From Acidobacteria bacterium RIFCSPLOWO2_02_FULL_65_29 (GTDB lineage: Bacteria > Acidobacteriota > Vicinamibacteria > Vicinamibacterales > CAVVIG01), in assembly GCA_001767435.1 (NCBI GenBank), contig MEKT01000237.1, forward strand, positions 1 to 55,660: a DNA stretch of 55,660 nt. The letters are read 5' to 3'. Below the pieces are notes generated by a model. It made no database searches. It was not told where the DNA came from and was given only the letters and a program-made list of their open reading frames with translations. This document shows, in pieces, positions 14,445 to 22,609 of the stretch. Both the position numbers and the translations under genes were made by a program. Within the stretch, counting starts at the first letter, position 1. Every line of letters begins with the position of its first letter.

Positions 14445-14519
14445 CGCCCGTAGCTCAGGGGATAGAGCACCCGCCTCCTAAGCGGGGGGCCGCCAGTTCA
14501 AATCTGGCCGGGCGCACCA
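14445..14519 (+). tRNA. tRNA-Arg (anticodon CCT)
   Basis: A full cloverleaf can be drawn. The acceptor stem pairs GCGCCCG with CGGGCGC, followed by discriminator A and an encoded CCA. The D arm is GCTC/GAGC, the anticodon stem CCCGC/GCGGG has the loop CTCCTAA with anticodon CCT, and the T arm is GCCAG/CTGGC with loop TTCAAAT. The variable loop has 5 bases. It reads the codon AGG, rare in high-GC genes. No integrase gene or repeated 3 prime end is seen next to it. Confidence 0.97.
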
Positions 14520-14607
14520 GCCTTCGCTCGCAGGAATTAGTCGCGAGCTTTGGCTTGGGCAGGCCATCCCAGCGCGGCGGCGGCCGCCGGATCACATCTG
14601 ACAATCG

Positions 14608-16980
14608 ATGAACACTCCCCCCATCGCGACTGTCTACGACTACGCCGGTGTCTTCCTGGTGGCACTGGCGACGTTGATGTTGGAGATCCTCGTGACGCGC
14701 ATCTTCAGCGTCACCCTGTGGTATCACCTCGCCTTTGTCGCCGTGTCGATTGCCATGTTCGGCATGACGCTCGGTGCGGTGCTGGTGTACCTGTGTTCAC
14801 GATGGTTCACGCCGGCGCGTGTCCGCCTGAACCTGACCGTCAGCTCGGCGCTGTTCGGCGTCGCCGCGGTCTGGGCCGTGGATGCCCACCTTCGCCTTGC
14901 CGTCGACCCGGCGCTCATCACGTCCCCACTGACGCAGCTCTCGGTCGCGTATGGAGTGATTGCCGTGCCATTCGTGTTCAGCGGCATCGCGATCTCGGTT
15001 GCCCTGGTACAGTTTCCCGGCCAGACCAGCAGGCTCTACGCCGCCGATCTGGCGGGCGCCGCGCTCGGCTGCATCCTGCTCATTCTCGTGCTCGATCTGG
15101 TGGGAGGGCCCAGGGCTGTCGAGGTGGTGGCAGTGGTTGCCGGGCTGGCATCGCTGGCCTTTCTTTACGGGCTCTACGGAGCCGCAGACAGGAGGCAGGT
15201 CGGTCGGTCGGTGGGGCTCACTTGCCTGATCCTGATCGCATTCGTGGCGACGTTTCGGCTGACGCTCGATCGTTCGGTCCGTGAGCTCGGGTACGAGAAG
15301 GGCGGCCGGCGGCTGAAGCCGTACTACGAAAAATGGAACTCGTATTCCCGCATTGCCGTGGCGTTTCCCAAGCAGGAACCGCCGTTCGGCTGGGGCCTCA
15401 GCGATACCTACCGGCCGACGGACGCATTGAACCAGCTCCGTCTGAACATCGACGGGTCGGCCGAAACGGTCCTCACCCGGTTCGACGGCAACCTCGACGC
15501 GGTGCAATATCTCAAGTACGACATCACCAACATCGCCCACTACCTGACCAAGGCCGGTCGCGTATTCGTCATCGGCGCCGGCGGCGGCAGGGACGTCCTG
15601 TCGGCGCTGGTGTTCGATCAGCGCGCGGTGGTCGCGGTCGAGATGAACCGCGCCATCATCGAGGCCGTCAACGACGTCTTCGGCGACCTGACCGGGCACC
15701 TCGACCGCCATGCAAAGGTCCGCTTCGTCAACGACGAGGCGCGCAGCTATCTGGCGCGGTCTCGAGACCGCTTCGACCTGATCCAGATTTCACTGATCGA
15801 TACCTGGGCCGCCACCGCGGCCGGCGCGTTCGTCCTGAGCGAGAACACGCTCTATACGACCGATGCGTGGAAGCTGTTTCTGGATCGCCTGACACCAGAG
15901 GGGATCCTCTCGGTGTCGCGATGGCACGGCCGGCCCGTTCCGGCGGAGATGTACAAGGTGACGGCGCTCGCCACCAACTCGCTGCGCGGCAGCGGAATCC
16001 CCAATCCGCGGCAACACCTGATCGTCGTCGCCACCGGACTGCGGGCTGGGGAAGCGGCGGATGCGCCCGGTGTGGCCACGCTGCTGATGAAGCGAACGCC
16101 GTTCACGGAAGCCGAGGTGACAACGATCGAGAACCTCGCGGAGAAGATGCATTTCGATGTGATGCTCACGCCCCGCGCGGCCGCCGACCGAGCCTTCGTC
16201 TCGCTGGCCGATGAGCGCGCCATCGACGAGTTCGTCGCCACGTTCACGAACGGCGATCTCTCATCCCCAACCGACGATCGTCCGTTTTTCTTCAAAATGG
16301 ACGCACGCCTTCTGAACGGCCTCTTCCGTGTTGTCGGGAGCCTGACGCTCGCCTTCATTGTCGTGCCGGTGTTCTTGAAGGCCGAACCTCGCGTCCTCGG
16401 TGACAATGTGGGGCTGTCGGTGGCGTTCGCGGCCATGGGGCTCGGCTTCATGCTGGTCGAGATCGCTCAGATGCAGCGCCTGATTCTGCTGCTCGGTCAT
16501 CCGGCGTTTTCGCTGTCGGTCGTACTCTTCGGGTTGCTCATTGCGAGCGGCCTTGGAAGCTTCGCGACCGAGCGTCTCACGCTGGCAGGGCTGTCATCGG
16601 CTGCCCAGACCCGCATGCTCGCGCTCATCGGGATCCTCACGATCATCGGACTGGTCACGCCTGCGGCCACACGAGCTTTCCAGGGGTTTGTCACGCCGCT
16701 CCGGATCGGTGTGGCGCTGTTGCTGCTGATGCCGGCCGGGTTCTTCATGGGGATGGCGTTTCCGATTGCCATGAAGATTGGGCTGGCGCGACAGCCGTCG
16801 CTGACGCCCTGGCTGTGGGGCATCAACGGGGCGACGTCGGTGACGGCCAGCGTACTGGCCGTGATGATCTCGTCAGCCTGGGGCATCTCGGCCGCGTGGT
16901 GGAGCGGCGTCGGATGCTACGTCCTCGCCGCGGTCGCCATCGTCGCGTCGGCGCGGCAACTGGAACGACACACCGTGTGA
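14608..16980 (+). CDS. Membrane protein with spermidine-synthase-like domain
   Basis: The 790-residue protein has about seven hydrophobic segments at the N terminus (residues 10-230), a soluble Rossmann-type domain (about 250-540) and about six more segments (560-785). The soluble part carries VFVIGAGGGRDVLSAL (residues near 316), the acidic VVAVEMNRAII, and FDLIQISLIDTWAATAAGAF, the signature of spermidine synthase-like and SAM-dependent enzymes. The Asp normally acting as base in true spermidine synthases appears replaced by the ISLIDT stretch. The family is widespread but its reaction is not established; a polyamine role is uncertain. It follows tRNA-Arg by 88 bases and ends 7 bases before the convergent lactamase gene. 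Confidence 0.8.
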   Translation: MNTPPIATVYDYAGVFLVALATLMLEILVTRIFSVTLWYHLAFVAVSIAMFGMTLGAVLVYLCSRWFTPARVRLNLTVSSALFGVAAVWAVDAHLRLAVDPALITSPLTQLSVAYGVIAVPFVFSGIAISVALVQFPGQTSRLYAADLAGAALGCILLILVLDLVGGPRAVEVVAVVAGLASLAFLYGLYGAADRRQVGRSVGLTCLILIAFVATFRLTLDRSVRELGYEKGGRRLKPYYEKWNSYSRIAVAFPKQEPPFGWGLSDTYRPTDALNQLRLNIDGSAETVLTRFDGNLDAVQYLKYDITNIAHYLTKAGRVFVIGAGGGRDVLSALVFDQRAVVAVEMNRAIIEAVNDVFGDLTGHLDRHAKVRFVNDEARSYLARSRDRFDLIQISLIDTWAATAAGAFVLSENTLYTTDAWKLFLDRLTPEGILSVSRWHGRPVPAEMYKVTALATNSLRGSGIPNPRQHLIVVATGLRAGEAADAPGVATLLMKRTPFTEAEVTTIENLAEKMHFDVMLTPRAAADRAFVSLADERAIDEFVATFTNGDLSSPTDDRPFFFKMDARLLNGLFRVVGSLTLAFIVVPVFLKAEPRVLGDNVGLSVAFAAMGLGFMLVEIAQMQRLILLLGHPAFSLSVVLFGLLIASGLGSFATERLTLAGLSSAAQTRMLALIGILTIIGLVTPAATRAFQGFVTPLRIGVALLLLMPAGFFMGMAFPIAMKIGLARQPSLTPWLWGINGATSVTASVLAVMISSAWGISAAWWSGVGCYVLAAVAIVASARQLERHTV

Positions 16981-16987
16981 GTATCCG

Positions 16988-17857
16988 TCACTTGGCATTC
17001 CGCTCACGGGCAAGCTGATCCAAGTACACTTTCTCGAGTCGCAGCACGGCCGCAAGGAACCCTGCCGGATCGACGAAGCGCTCGGGATCGTACGCGTCGC
17101 CAGGCTTGTATTTCTCGTGCATCCGGAACTGCCCCGCGTGAGAGGCCAGCCACACGTCGATCCTCATGTCCTTTTGCGCGAGAAACGTGCGCGCGTAGTC
17201 CTGGGTGATGCCCGGGTACGCCTGCATTCCGCTCACGGTGACGCCCGGGTTGATCGATCCCATGTTGGCGATGATCACCCGATAGGTCTTGCCGCGTTCC
17301 TGCACATTCAACGTGAAGCTGGTGGCACCCTTGGTATGTCCCGGATGGTGATGTACGGTGATCTCTGTACCGCCAAGCGAGATCTTCTCGCCGTCTTTGA
17401 ACGTCCCGTCGACGGCGGCCGGATCGAAGCGAGCGCCGGCCGTGCCGCCGAAACGGAAGTCGGCCTTCCCGCCCGATTCGAGCAACGGCTTCTCCTGTTC
17501 AGACACGAGGAGCCTCCCGCCCGTCAGGCGTTTCAGCTCGGCCATGCCGGCGACGTGGTCGAAGTGGCCGTGCGTGGCCGTGAGGATCTTCGTGTCGGTG
17601 ATCTTGAATCCGAGTTGCTCGACGCCCGCCCTGATCTGCTGCGCGGTGTCTCCGACACCCGTATTGATCAGGATGTGTCCCTGCGGCGTCGTAATCAGGT
17701 ATGTAGCCAGGTCGTAGCTGCCAACCCAATAGATGTTCCCGATGATTCGAAACGGTGGAAAGGGCTTCGTCCAGTTTTCGTTCTGGGGCGCCGCGCCCTG
17801 CGCAGACGCCATCGTCGTCATCCCGAGACCGAGGAGGAGAGTCAACTTGCCAAGCAT
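16988..17857 (-). CDS. Subclass B3 metallo-beta-lactamase-like hydrolase
   Basis: The 289-residue product has a signal peptide (MLGKLTLLLGLGMTTMASAQ) and the MBL fold. Zinc ligands are visible as THGHFDH (His96, His98, Asp100, His101), His174 in HHHPGHTKGAT and His240 in ASHAGQF. The H-x-H-x-D-H motif without a zinc-binding Cys and the His in the last motif fit subclass B3. It would act in the periplasm, where B3 enzymes open the beta-lactam ring of penicillins and carbapenems; activity here is not shown. The ATG at 17857 has a GAGG box 6 bases upstream; the ATG at 17869 lacks one. It follows the cytochrome-like gene on the same strand. Confidence 0.85.
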   Translation of the reverse strand: MLGKLTLLLGLGMTTMASAQGAAPQNENWTKPFPPFRIIGNIYWVGSYDLATYLITTPQGHILINTGVGDTAQQIRAGVEQLGFKITDTKILTATHGHFDHVAGMAELKRLTGGRLLVSEQEKPLLESGGKADFRFGGTAGARFDPAAVDGTFKDGEKISLGGTEITVHHHPGHTKGATSFTLNVQERGKTYRVIIANMGSINPGVTVSGMQAYPGITQDYARTFLAQKDMRIDVWLASHAGQFRMHEKYKPGDAYDPERFVDPAGFLAAVLRLEKVYLDQLARERNAK

Positions 17858-17984
17858 GGTGGACCTCATTGGTGCCGAACGATAACCCACAATCGCGTCC
17901 GGAGCCAGCTGTATGGCCTCTGTCCGCTCATGCCGGCTATCGTCCCGCTGCAAGGGAAACAGAGCAGGTAGACGCGGGAAGCGG

Positions 17985-19272
17985 TCAGGGGCGGAAGTCG
18001 TCGGGCAATCCCTTCTTCGTGTCGCGAAGGATCTGCACAATGGCGAGGCGATCGCTGTCGGAGAGCCGTGCGTACTTGTCCGATCGATCGTTGCCACCGA
18101 GGATCTGCCACATGCGTCTGTAGATCGCCTCGCGAGGTTGGACGGGCAATTCGTCGAAGACCGGAGAGTAAATCATGTAGCTGCACGGATAGCGCATCAA
18201 TCTGCGCCCGAGGTCGAGCTGTCGCAGCGAGCGGCCCCGGCCGTCGAACGGCCCCCGTCCGGCGAACTGCTCGGCAAAGCCGGACGTGCCTTGGATCCGT
18301 CCCGGCAGCGGCGCCGTCCACAAACAGCAGATAGTCCACGATCTCGTTGACCGCCGCTTCGATGGAGAACGGCGCTCGACCGGGAAGAGGCTGTTGGGGC
18401 TTCGAGCCTCCGGCCTGCAGCTCGAAGGCCGCGGCCCGTGCCTCCCAGCCCAGACGCGTCAGCAGGTTCGTCACGTGGGTTTGATGTTCGAGCACCAGTA
18501 ACGCCACCACGTCGCTGTACGGCGTGAGGTACGCGGCGGTGTCGAACCTGTCCTCGAGCGTCTCCAGGTCTGGAGACCGCTCGACCGCCGATGTCGGACT
18601 TGTCGCGAAGACGTTGCCCGTGTGCGAGAGGCCGGATGTCCTGCCCGTGACATACCAACCGCCCCAGCGCTGGTCGAACGGCGTGCGATGACTCATCGCG
18701 AGGTTTTTCGTCCACGGCTGTGCGGTTCCATCGGCGGCAGTCGGCGTGCTGCGCACCAGCACGCCGGGCACACCGTTCGTGTAGAGAGAGTGATGGCAGC
18801 GGAGGCAGGCCCGCGTCTGGCGAAGCGTGGGCTTCTCTGTCGGCCGTTGATCCATCTCATAGAACATCGTGCCCTGTGCGGGATCCTGGGCTGCGACCTC
18901 GAGAACGAACGAGCCACGTATCCAGGCGACGGCGATCGAGTCGGTGAAGTAGATCGTCCGGGGATTCCGCGGATGAATCTGGTTCAATTGCATGCTGGTC
19001 TTGGAAAACACGGCGACCTGCGACTCAATCGGAATCTCCAAGGCCTGGAGCAGGGATCGCAGATAGCCGTGGCCGGTGTCGAACGACAGCTGAAGATCGC
19101 CGGCCTGAATCCTGCGATTGAGCGCCGCGACAGGATCGCGTGCGGGGCGAGTCGAGTACTGGATCGCCGGATGATCGAGTTGATCGAAACTCGAGTCGCC
19201 AAGCTGCGCGGAGGCCACGCCGGCGAGAGCACACCACGCGGCGGCGGCGACAAGCCGGAGACCAACACGCAT
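17985..19272 (-). pseudogene. Secreted cytochrome-c-like protein gene with a 1-base frameshift
   Basis: The protein begins with a signal peptide (MRVGLRLVAAAAWCALAGVA) and carries a single haem-binding CxxCH in RACLRCHHSLYTNGV (about residue 155). Translation is regular up to EIVDYLLFVDG near 18320. The next sense segment is in another frame: PLPGRIQGTSGFAEQFAGRG through RQLDLGRRLMRYPCSYMIYS and YRRMWQILGG to a stop at 17985. One missing base in a C-rich run explains this. Without the correction the frame runs on into the lactamase promoter. It is either decay or an assembly error. Restored, the protein would be about 428 residues, a periplasmic mono-haem protein of unknown partner. Confidence 0.7.
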
Positions 19273-19377
19273 CAGAATCTCTGCATACTATCCCGTTTCC
19301 CTCCCTCCTCGACCGGGCTCCATCGCCCGCCGAATCCCGCAGGCCTCTTCACGGGTGTCGATCGCCGCGGCGTGCCT

Positions 19378-19749
19378 CTAGAAGTCGTAGGGCTGCCGAC
19401 GCTTCAGGCGCTCGACCGTTCTTCTCAAGCGCGTCAAGCCTTCGTCTGTCACTTCGGTGAAGCACACGGCGAAGCCGAATCCCGGCTTTCGATAGAGCGT
19501 CCGGGCAGTCAACGTCACCCGGCCTTCGTACGGGAGCTCGATCTGCAGGACGAAGTGGACATCGGGCTGCTGATCGTGGAGCGAATTGACAAAGCAGCCG
19601 CCTTCGCTGAGGTCGAAGATTCGGACGGGCGTTTCGAGCGCGTTGACACGGCGTCCATCGAATGGGCCCGTCACGCGGTCGTGCAGCCGCCGGTCGTCGA
19701 GCGCTAACGCCAAAGCTGCCAGGGCCTCGGATCGCTCGTTCAAGTTCAT
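19378..19749 (-). CDS. PilZ-domain protein
   Basis: The 123-residue product has a PilZ-type core: an Arg-rich strand (DDRRLHDRVTGPFDGRRVN) followed by RIFDLSEGGCFVNS, which matches the second motif D-x-S-x-x-G that binds cyclic di-GMP. The first motif R-x-x-x-R may be supplied by RRLHDR. Later strands (LQIELPYEGRVTLTARTLY and GFAVCFTEV) fit the PilZ barrel. It should sense c-di-GMP, but its output partner is not visible. A 105-base spacer separates it from the cytochrome-like gene on the same strand. Confidence 0.8.
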   Translation of the reverse strand: MNLNERSEALAALALALDDRRLHDRVTGPFDGRRVNALETPVRIFDLSEGGCFVNSLHDQQPDVHFVLQIELPYEGRVTLTARTLYRKPGFGFAVCFTEVTDEGLTRLRRTVERLKRRQPYDF

Positions 19750-19764
19750 ACAGCTCCCGCCAGT

Positions 19765-19807
19765 TTAGAGACGTTAGAAGGACTATATAGGACTATAAAG
19801 TCTATTG
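19765..19807. repeat. AT-rich short-word repeat upstream of the PilZ gene
   Basis: Words of the type ttagaga, ttagaagg, actatatagg and actataaagt follow one another in an unusually AT-rich stretch. It may contain the PilZ promoter. No gene fits. Confidence 0.35.
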
Positions 19808-19893
19808 CAAGCTTTTATGTCGGCCCTTGCAACACCCTGCGATCTCCCCGGGGTGGTCGCTTACGGAGGGTGGAAAATGGTCGCTCGCGTGGA

Positions 19894-20349
19894 TCACGTT
19901 CCGGGCGTGATCAGTTTCAACCCGGTCGCGCGTGCCAGTTGTTGTTGACGCCCGTCGAAGGTGACGAAGCAGCGGAGCCCAAGCTCCAGCGCCGTGGCGA
20001 CATGGAGCACGTCGAGAGACCGGCATCCGAGCGCCGACGTGTGTGTGCGGCTGAGCTCGGTTGCCCGCTTCAGTGTCGCGCGCCAGAGCACACCGGCCTC
20101 GACATAGCGGTCCCCGGCAAGGTCCTCCTCGAAGGAGGCCAGGGCGTCGGTCGAGGCCTCGGCGCTGATGGCTTTCCGGAACGCGGCCAGACCAATGCCG
20201 TTGACGATTTCGAGGCGGCCATGCGGAGTCATCGGCAGGGCCCCCTTCGTGCGCGCTCGCCACACGCTCATGGCGGCGGATTCCGTCTCGTGGACGTACA
20301 GCTTCAGCAGAGCGCTGGGATCGGCGTACGTTCGCTCAGCGGTCGCCAC
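19894..20349 (-). CDS. PIN-domain toxin paired with a Phd-like antitoxin
   Basis: The 151-residue PIN protein keeps the acidic set: Asp in RTYADPSALLKLY, Glu in GRLEIVNGI, and two Asp in RSLDVLHVATALELG and FVTFDGRQQQLA. It is a likely VapC-type ribonuclease. Its start overlaps the end of the antitoxin gene by 14 bases. Expression should be controlled by the promoter and operator at 20589-20627. Confidence 0.85.
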   Translation of the reverse strand: MATAERTYADPSALLKLYVHETESAAMSVWRARTKGALPMTPHGRLEIVNGIGLAAFRKAISAEASTDALASFEEDLAGDRYVEAGVLWRATLKRATELSRTHTSALGCRSLDVLHVATALELGLRCFVTFDGRQQQLARATGLKLITPGT

Positions 20350-20587
20350 GGTTGGCGTCGTGGAGCGCCCTCGCCGCGGCGGCGCTGATCGGACGAGGCT
20401 GCAGGCACCGCAGCCGTTTCAGGTAGTCCTTGGGGACTGGCCTCTTCCGACCGGGGGGCGAATACCGCGTCAGCCGATACGCGGGCGTGCCCTGGTCGGT
20501 CACGACCACTTCGCCCTCCGCCTCGACCAGCTTCCTGATGGCGGGAAAGCGATTACGCAGGTCGCGAATCGTCGCGGTGGGGGCCAT
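20336..20587 (-). CDS. Phd/YefM-like antitoxin
   Basis: The 83-residue product begins MAPTATIRDLRNRFPAIRKL and continues EGEVVVTDQGTPAYRLTRYS, the N-terminal fold of Phd/YefM antitoxins that dimerise and bind DNA. A basic C-terminal stretch (RKRPVPKDYLKRLRCLQPRP) would wrap the PIN toxin. There is no ribosome binding site before the ATG at 20587; the promoter lies so close that the message is probably leaderless. The PIN gene follows with a 14-base overlap. Confidence 0.85.
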   Translation of the reverse strand: MAPTATIRDLRNRFPAIRKLVEAEGEVVVTDQGTPAYRLTRYSPPGRKRPVPKDYLKRLRCLQPRPISAAAARALHDANRGDR

Positions 20588-20588
20588 G

Positions 20589-20627
20589 GCGTGAGACGAG
20601 TATGTCTCACGCGTAACGTTGTGTCAA
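20589..20627 (-). promoter_or_regulatory. Consensus promoter with overlapping operator palindrome, driving Phd/PIN
   Basis: On the minus strand TTGACA (20627-20622) and CATACT (20604-20599) are separated by exactly 17 bases, an almost perfect sigma-70 promoter. The -10 box lies within a perfect palindrome with 9-base arms (gcgtgagac and gtctcacgc, 20589-20612). The antitoxin ATG begins one base after the palindrome. Binding of the antitoxin complex here would block transcription, as in known Phd systems. The start site would fall within a few bases of the ATG. Confidence 0.75.
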
Positions 20628-20670
20628 ATAGAAGCTGGAGCAGCGTTGCACTTCGGAGTCGCGTCGCTCA

Positions 20671-20748
20671 CAGTGAACAGTTCACAGTCGACAGGTCATC
20701 GACGCCGTCGATCCGTCCTGTCAACTGTGAACTGTCAACTGTCAGCTG
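20671..20748. repeat. Hairpin array of AACTGTCAACTGT-type words (copy A1)
   Basis: The left arm (cagtgaacagttcacag...) is built of 7-10 base words such as gaacag, ttcacagtc and gacag; the right arm (20718-20748) is made of their reverse complements (ctgtcaactgtgaactgtc...). A 23-base loop lies between. The 331-base spacer 20588-20918 otherwise contains the Phd/PIN promoter and a GCTACAATG box at 20856, but no gene. Copies occur at 27964, 31628 and 49316. Confidence 0.7.
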
Positions 20749-20918
20749 CCGACCACGTCTGGTCACACACGCGGGAAACACTGCCGTAGTCTCGTGTCTC
20801 CGGCCTGGCCTTCGGTCCGAGGGCCGGCGCGCCGCTGTCGAGAGTCGGCTTTCAGGCTACAATGACCGTGGCCGGCGGGGCTCGAACGCGCAAGGGCCCG
20901 CCGCCATCAGGATATTTC

Positions 20919-21644
20919 ATGAAGAGAACCGAGCGCCGTCATCTAAAAGAAAACGAGCTCGCCCATCTGGCGCAGAGCGCCCGCGACGCGCTCGAAACCC
21001 GCGGGAGCCAAGCCTGGATAGTCGTTGCGGCCGTGGCTGCGGTCCTGGTGGTGGGCCTGGGCTACCTGGCCTGGCGCGGTAGCGTCCAAAGCCGGGCAAA
21101 CGCGCTCTTGGCCGAGGCACTGGCGATCGAAGGCGCGCGCGTGGGCCCACCGCCGGCGCCCGGCTCGCCGTCAACCGGCTTGAGCTTCATCACCGAACGC
21201 GAGAAGTATCAGGCCGCGCTGACCAAGTTCAAGGTCGCCGCCGACCAGTATCCGTCCACCGACGCTGGAGTCTTTGCCAGGTACCGCCAGGCGACGACAT
21301 ATGTCGCCCTCGGGAGTCTGAAGGAGGCCGTCGACACCTATCAGCAGGTGATCGATGGAGCGGGGAGCGGCCTTCACGGCACGATGGCGCGGCTCGGTCA
21401 GGCGCAAGCACAGGCGCGCGCGGGGCAGTTCGATCCGGCGATCACCACGTTCACCGCGCTGTCGCAGGACAAAGAAGGCCCGCTGCCCGTCGACGGCATC
21501 CTGATGCAGCTTGGCCAGACGTATCTCGTGGCAGGAAAGACCGCGGACGCCCAGCAGACCTTCAACCGCCTGATCGCCGAGTTTCCGGAGTCGCCGTTCA
21601 GTGGCGACGCGCGCCGGGAGCTGGATGGTTTGAAGAAGACGTAG
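20919..21644 (+). CDS. TPR-repeat membrane protein (YfgM/YbgF-like)
   Basis: From the ATG at 20919 the 241-residue product has a charged N terminus (MKRTERRHLKENELAHLAQS), one membrane helix (WIVVAAVAAVLVVGLGYLAW, about residues 33-52) and then tetratricopeptide repeats: KYQAALTKFKVAADQYPS, ALGSLKEAVDTYQQVID, and AQQTFNRLIAEFPESPFSGD at the end. The topology matches YfgM-like proteins, which expose TPRs to the periplasm and assist protein folding and envelope assembly near the Sec translocon. An upstream ATG at 20862 would precede GCTACAATG-type promoter bases and is less likely. Confidence 0.75.
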   Translation: MKRTERRHLKENELAHLAQSARDALETRGSQAWIVVAAVAAVLVVGLGYLAWRGSVQSRANALLAEALAIEGARVGPPPAPGSPSTGLSFITEREKYQAALTKFKVAADQYPSTDAGVFARYRQATTYVALGSLKEAVDTYQQVIDGAGSGLHGTMARLGQAQAQARAGQFDPAITTFTALSQDKEGPLPVDGILMQLGQTYLVAGKTADAQQTFNRLIAEFPESPFSGDARRELDGLKKT

Positions 21645-21648
21645 AGCG

Positions 21649-21697
21649 GACGGGAAATCAAGAACTAGGAATTCGGAATCAAGAATTCTTAATTTCC
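21649..21697. terminator. Bidirectional terminator-like hairpin between convergent genes
   Basis: The arms cgggaaat (21649-21656) and atttcccg (21690-21697) are perfect complements, and the interior holds an aagaattctt palindrome and gaat/attc words. It sits 5 bases after the TPR gene stop and overlaps the end of the agmatinase gene, as a shared terminator would. Confidence 0.5.
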
Positions 21698-22609
21698 CGA
21701 AAGCTCTTTTCGGAAGCGATACGTCAAGATCTTGTACATCAGCTTCGCGCAGAGGAAATTCGGCGCGACGTTGCCGGGCGACGGGCAGAGCTCGACCAGA
21801 TCGCACCCGACGAGGCGGCGCGATTCGATGACCTTCCGCAGGAGCGACAGCGTCTCGTACCACGACAGCCCGCCGGGCTCCGGCGTCCCGACCGCCGGCA
21901 TGATCGCCGGGTCGAGACCGTCGACATCGATGGTGATGTAGACCGTCTCGCCGAGCGACTCGACGACCCGATCGATCCAGTTCGCATCCTTCCGCATGTT
22001 GAAGTCGTAGAAGATCGTCGTGTTCAGCGACGGCACCGCCGCGGCCTCTTCCGTCGACAAGCTTCGGATGCCCACCTGAGTGGTGCGCGCATGCTCCAGC
22101 GTCCGCCGCATGGCGCAGGCATGGTTGTGGGGCGTGCCCATGAACGACTCGCGCAGATCGGCGTGCGCATCGATCTGGAGCACACTGAGCCCCGGGTGCT
22201 GACGGGCCACGACCCTGACGATCGGCGGCGTAATCGAATGCTCGCCGCCAAGGACGAACAGAAACTTATCGCGCGAGACGATCTCCTGGGCCACACGCCC
22301 GATGTCCCTCACGACCTCGTCCATGCTCGCGAAGGGAAAATCCATCTCGGGTAGTGTGCAGATGCCGATCGCGTGCACGTCGGCCCCGGTCTCTTCGTCC
22401 CACAACTCCATGTGCGAGGACGCGACGAGGATCTCGTGCGGTCCGGTGCGGGTGCCCGGGACGTACGACGTCGTGCGATCGAGGGGAACCGGCAGGATGA
22501 CGATGCGGGCGTTCTGAAACTCGGTCAGGCGTGGCCGCGAGAGCCCCGTGGGTGTTGTCCCGCCGAACTCACCGACAGCCATCTGTTCGTACTCAAACGG
22601 CAGATTCAT
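21689..22609 (-). CDS. speB: Agmatinase/arginase-family ureohydrolase
   Basis: The 306-residue enzyme has all motifs of the ureohydrolase fold. Manganese ligands are His124 in GGEHSI, Asp147/His149/Asp151 in QIDAHADLRES, and Asp228/Asp230 in TIDVDGLDPA. HNHACAMR near residue 161 is the loop that distinguishes agmatinases from arginases. The likely reaction is agmatine to putrescine plus urea in the cytoplasm. It overlaps the end of the deoxyhypusine-synthase-like gene by 17 bases in the same operon, so the putrescine made could feed that enzyme. Confidence in the ureohydrolase fold is high; the exact substrate is inferred. Confidence 0.9.
   Translation of the reverse strand: MNLPFEYEQMAVGEFGGTTPTGLSRPRLTEFQNARIVILPVPLDRTTSYVPGTRTGPHEILVASSHMELWDEETGADVHAIGICTLPEMDFPFASMDEVVRDIGRVAQEIVSRDKFLFVLGGEHSITPPIVRVVARQHPGLSVLQIDAHADLRESFMGTPHNHACAMRRTLEHARTTQVGIRSLSTEEAAAVPSLNTTIFYDFNMRKDANWIDRVVESLGETVYITIDVDGLDPAIMPAVGTPEPGGLSWYETLSLLRKVIESRRLVGCDLVELCPSPGNVAPNFLCAKLMYKILTYRFRKELSGN

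Noticed and set aside
14445-14519. tRNA-Arg as an integration site of an island
   Set aside because: No integrase gene and no repeated tRNA 3 prime end were found in the window.
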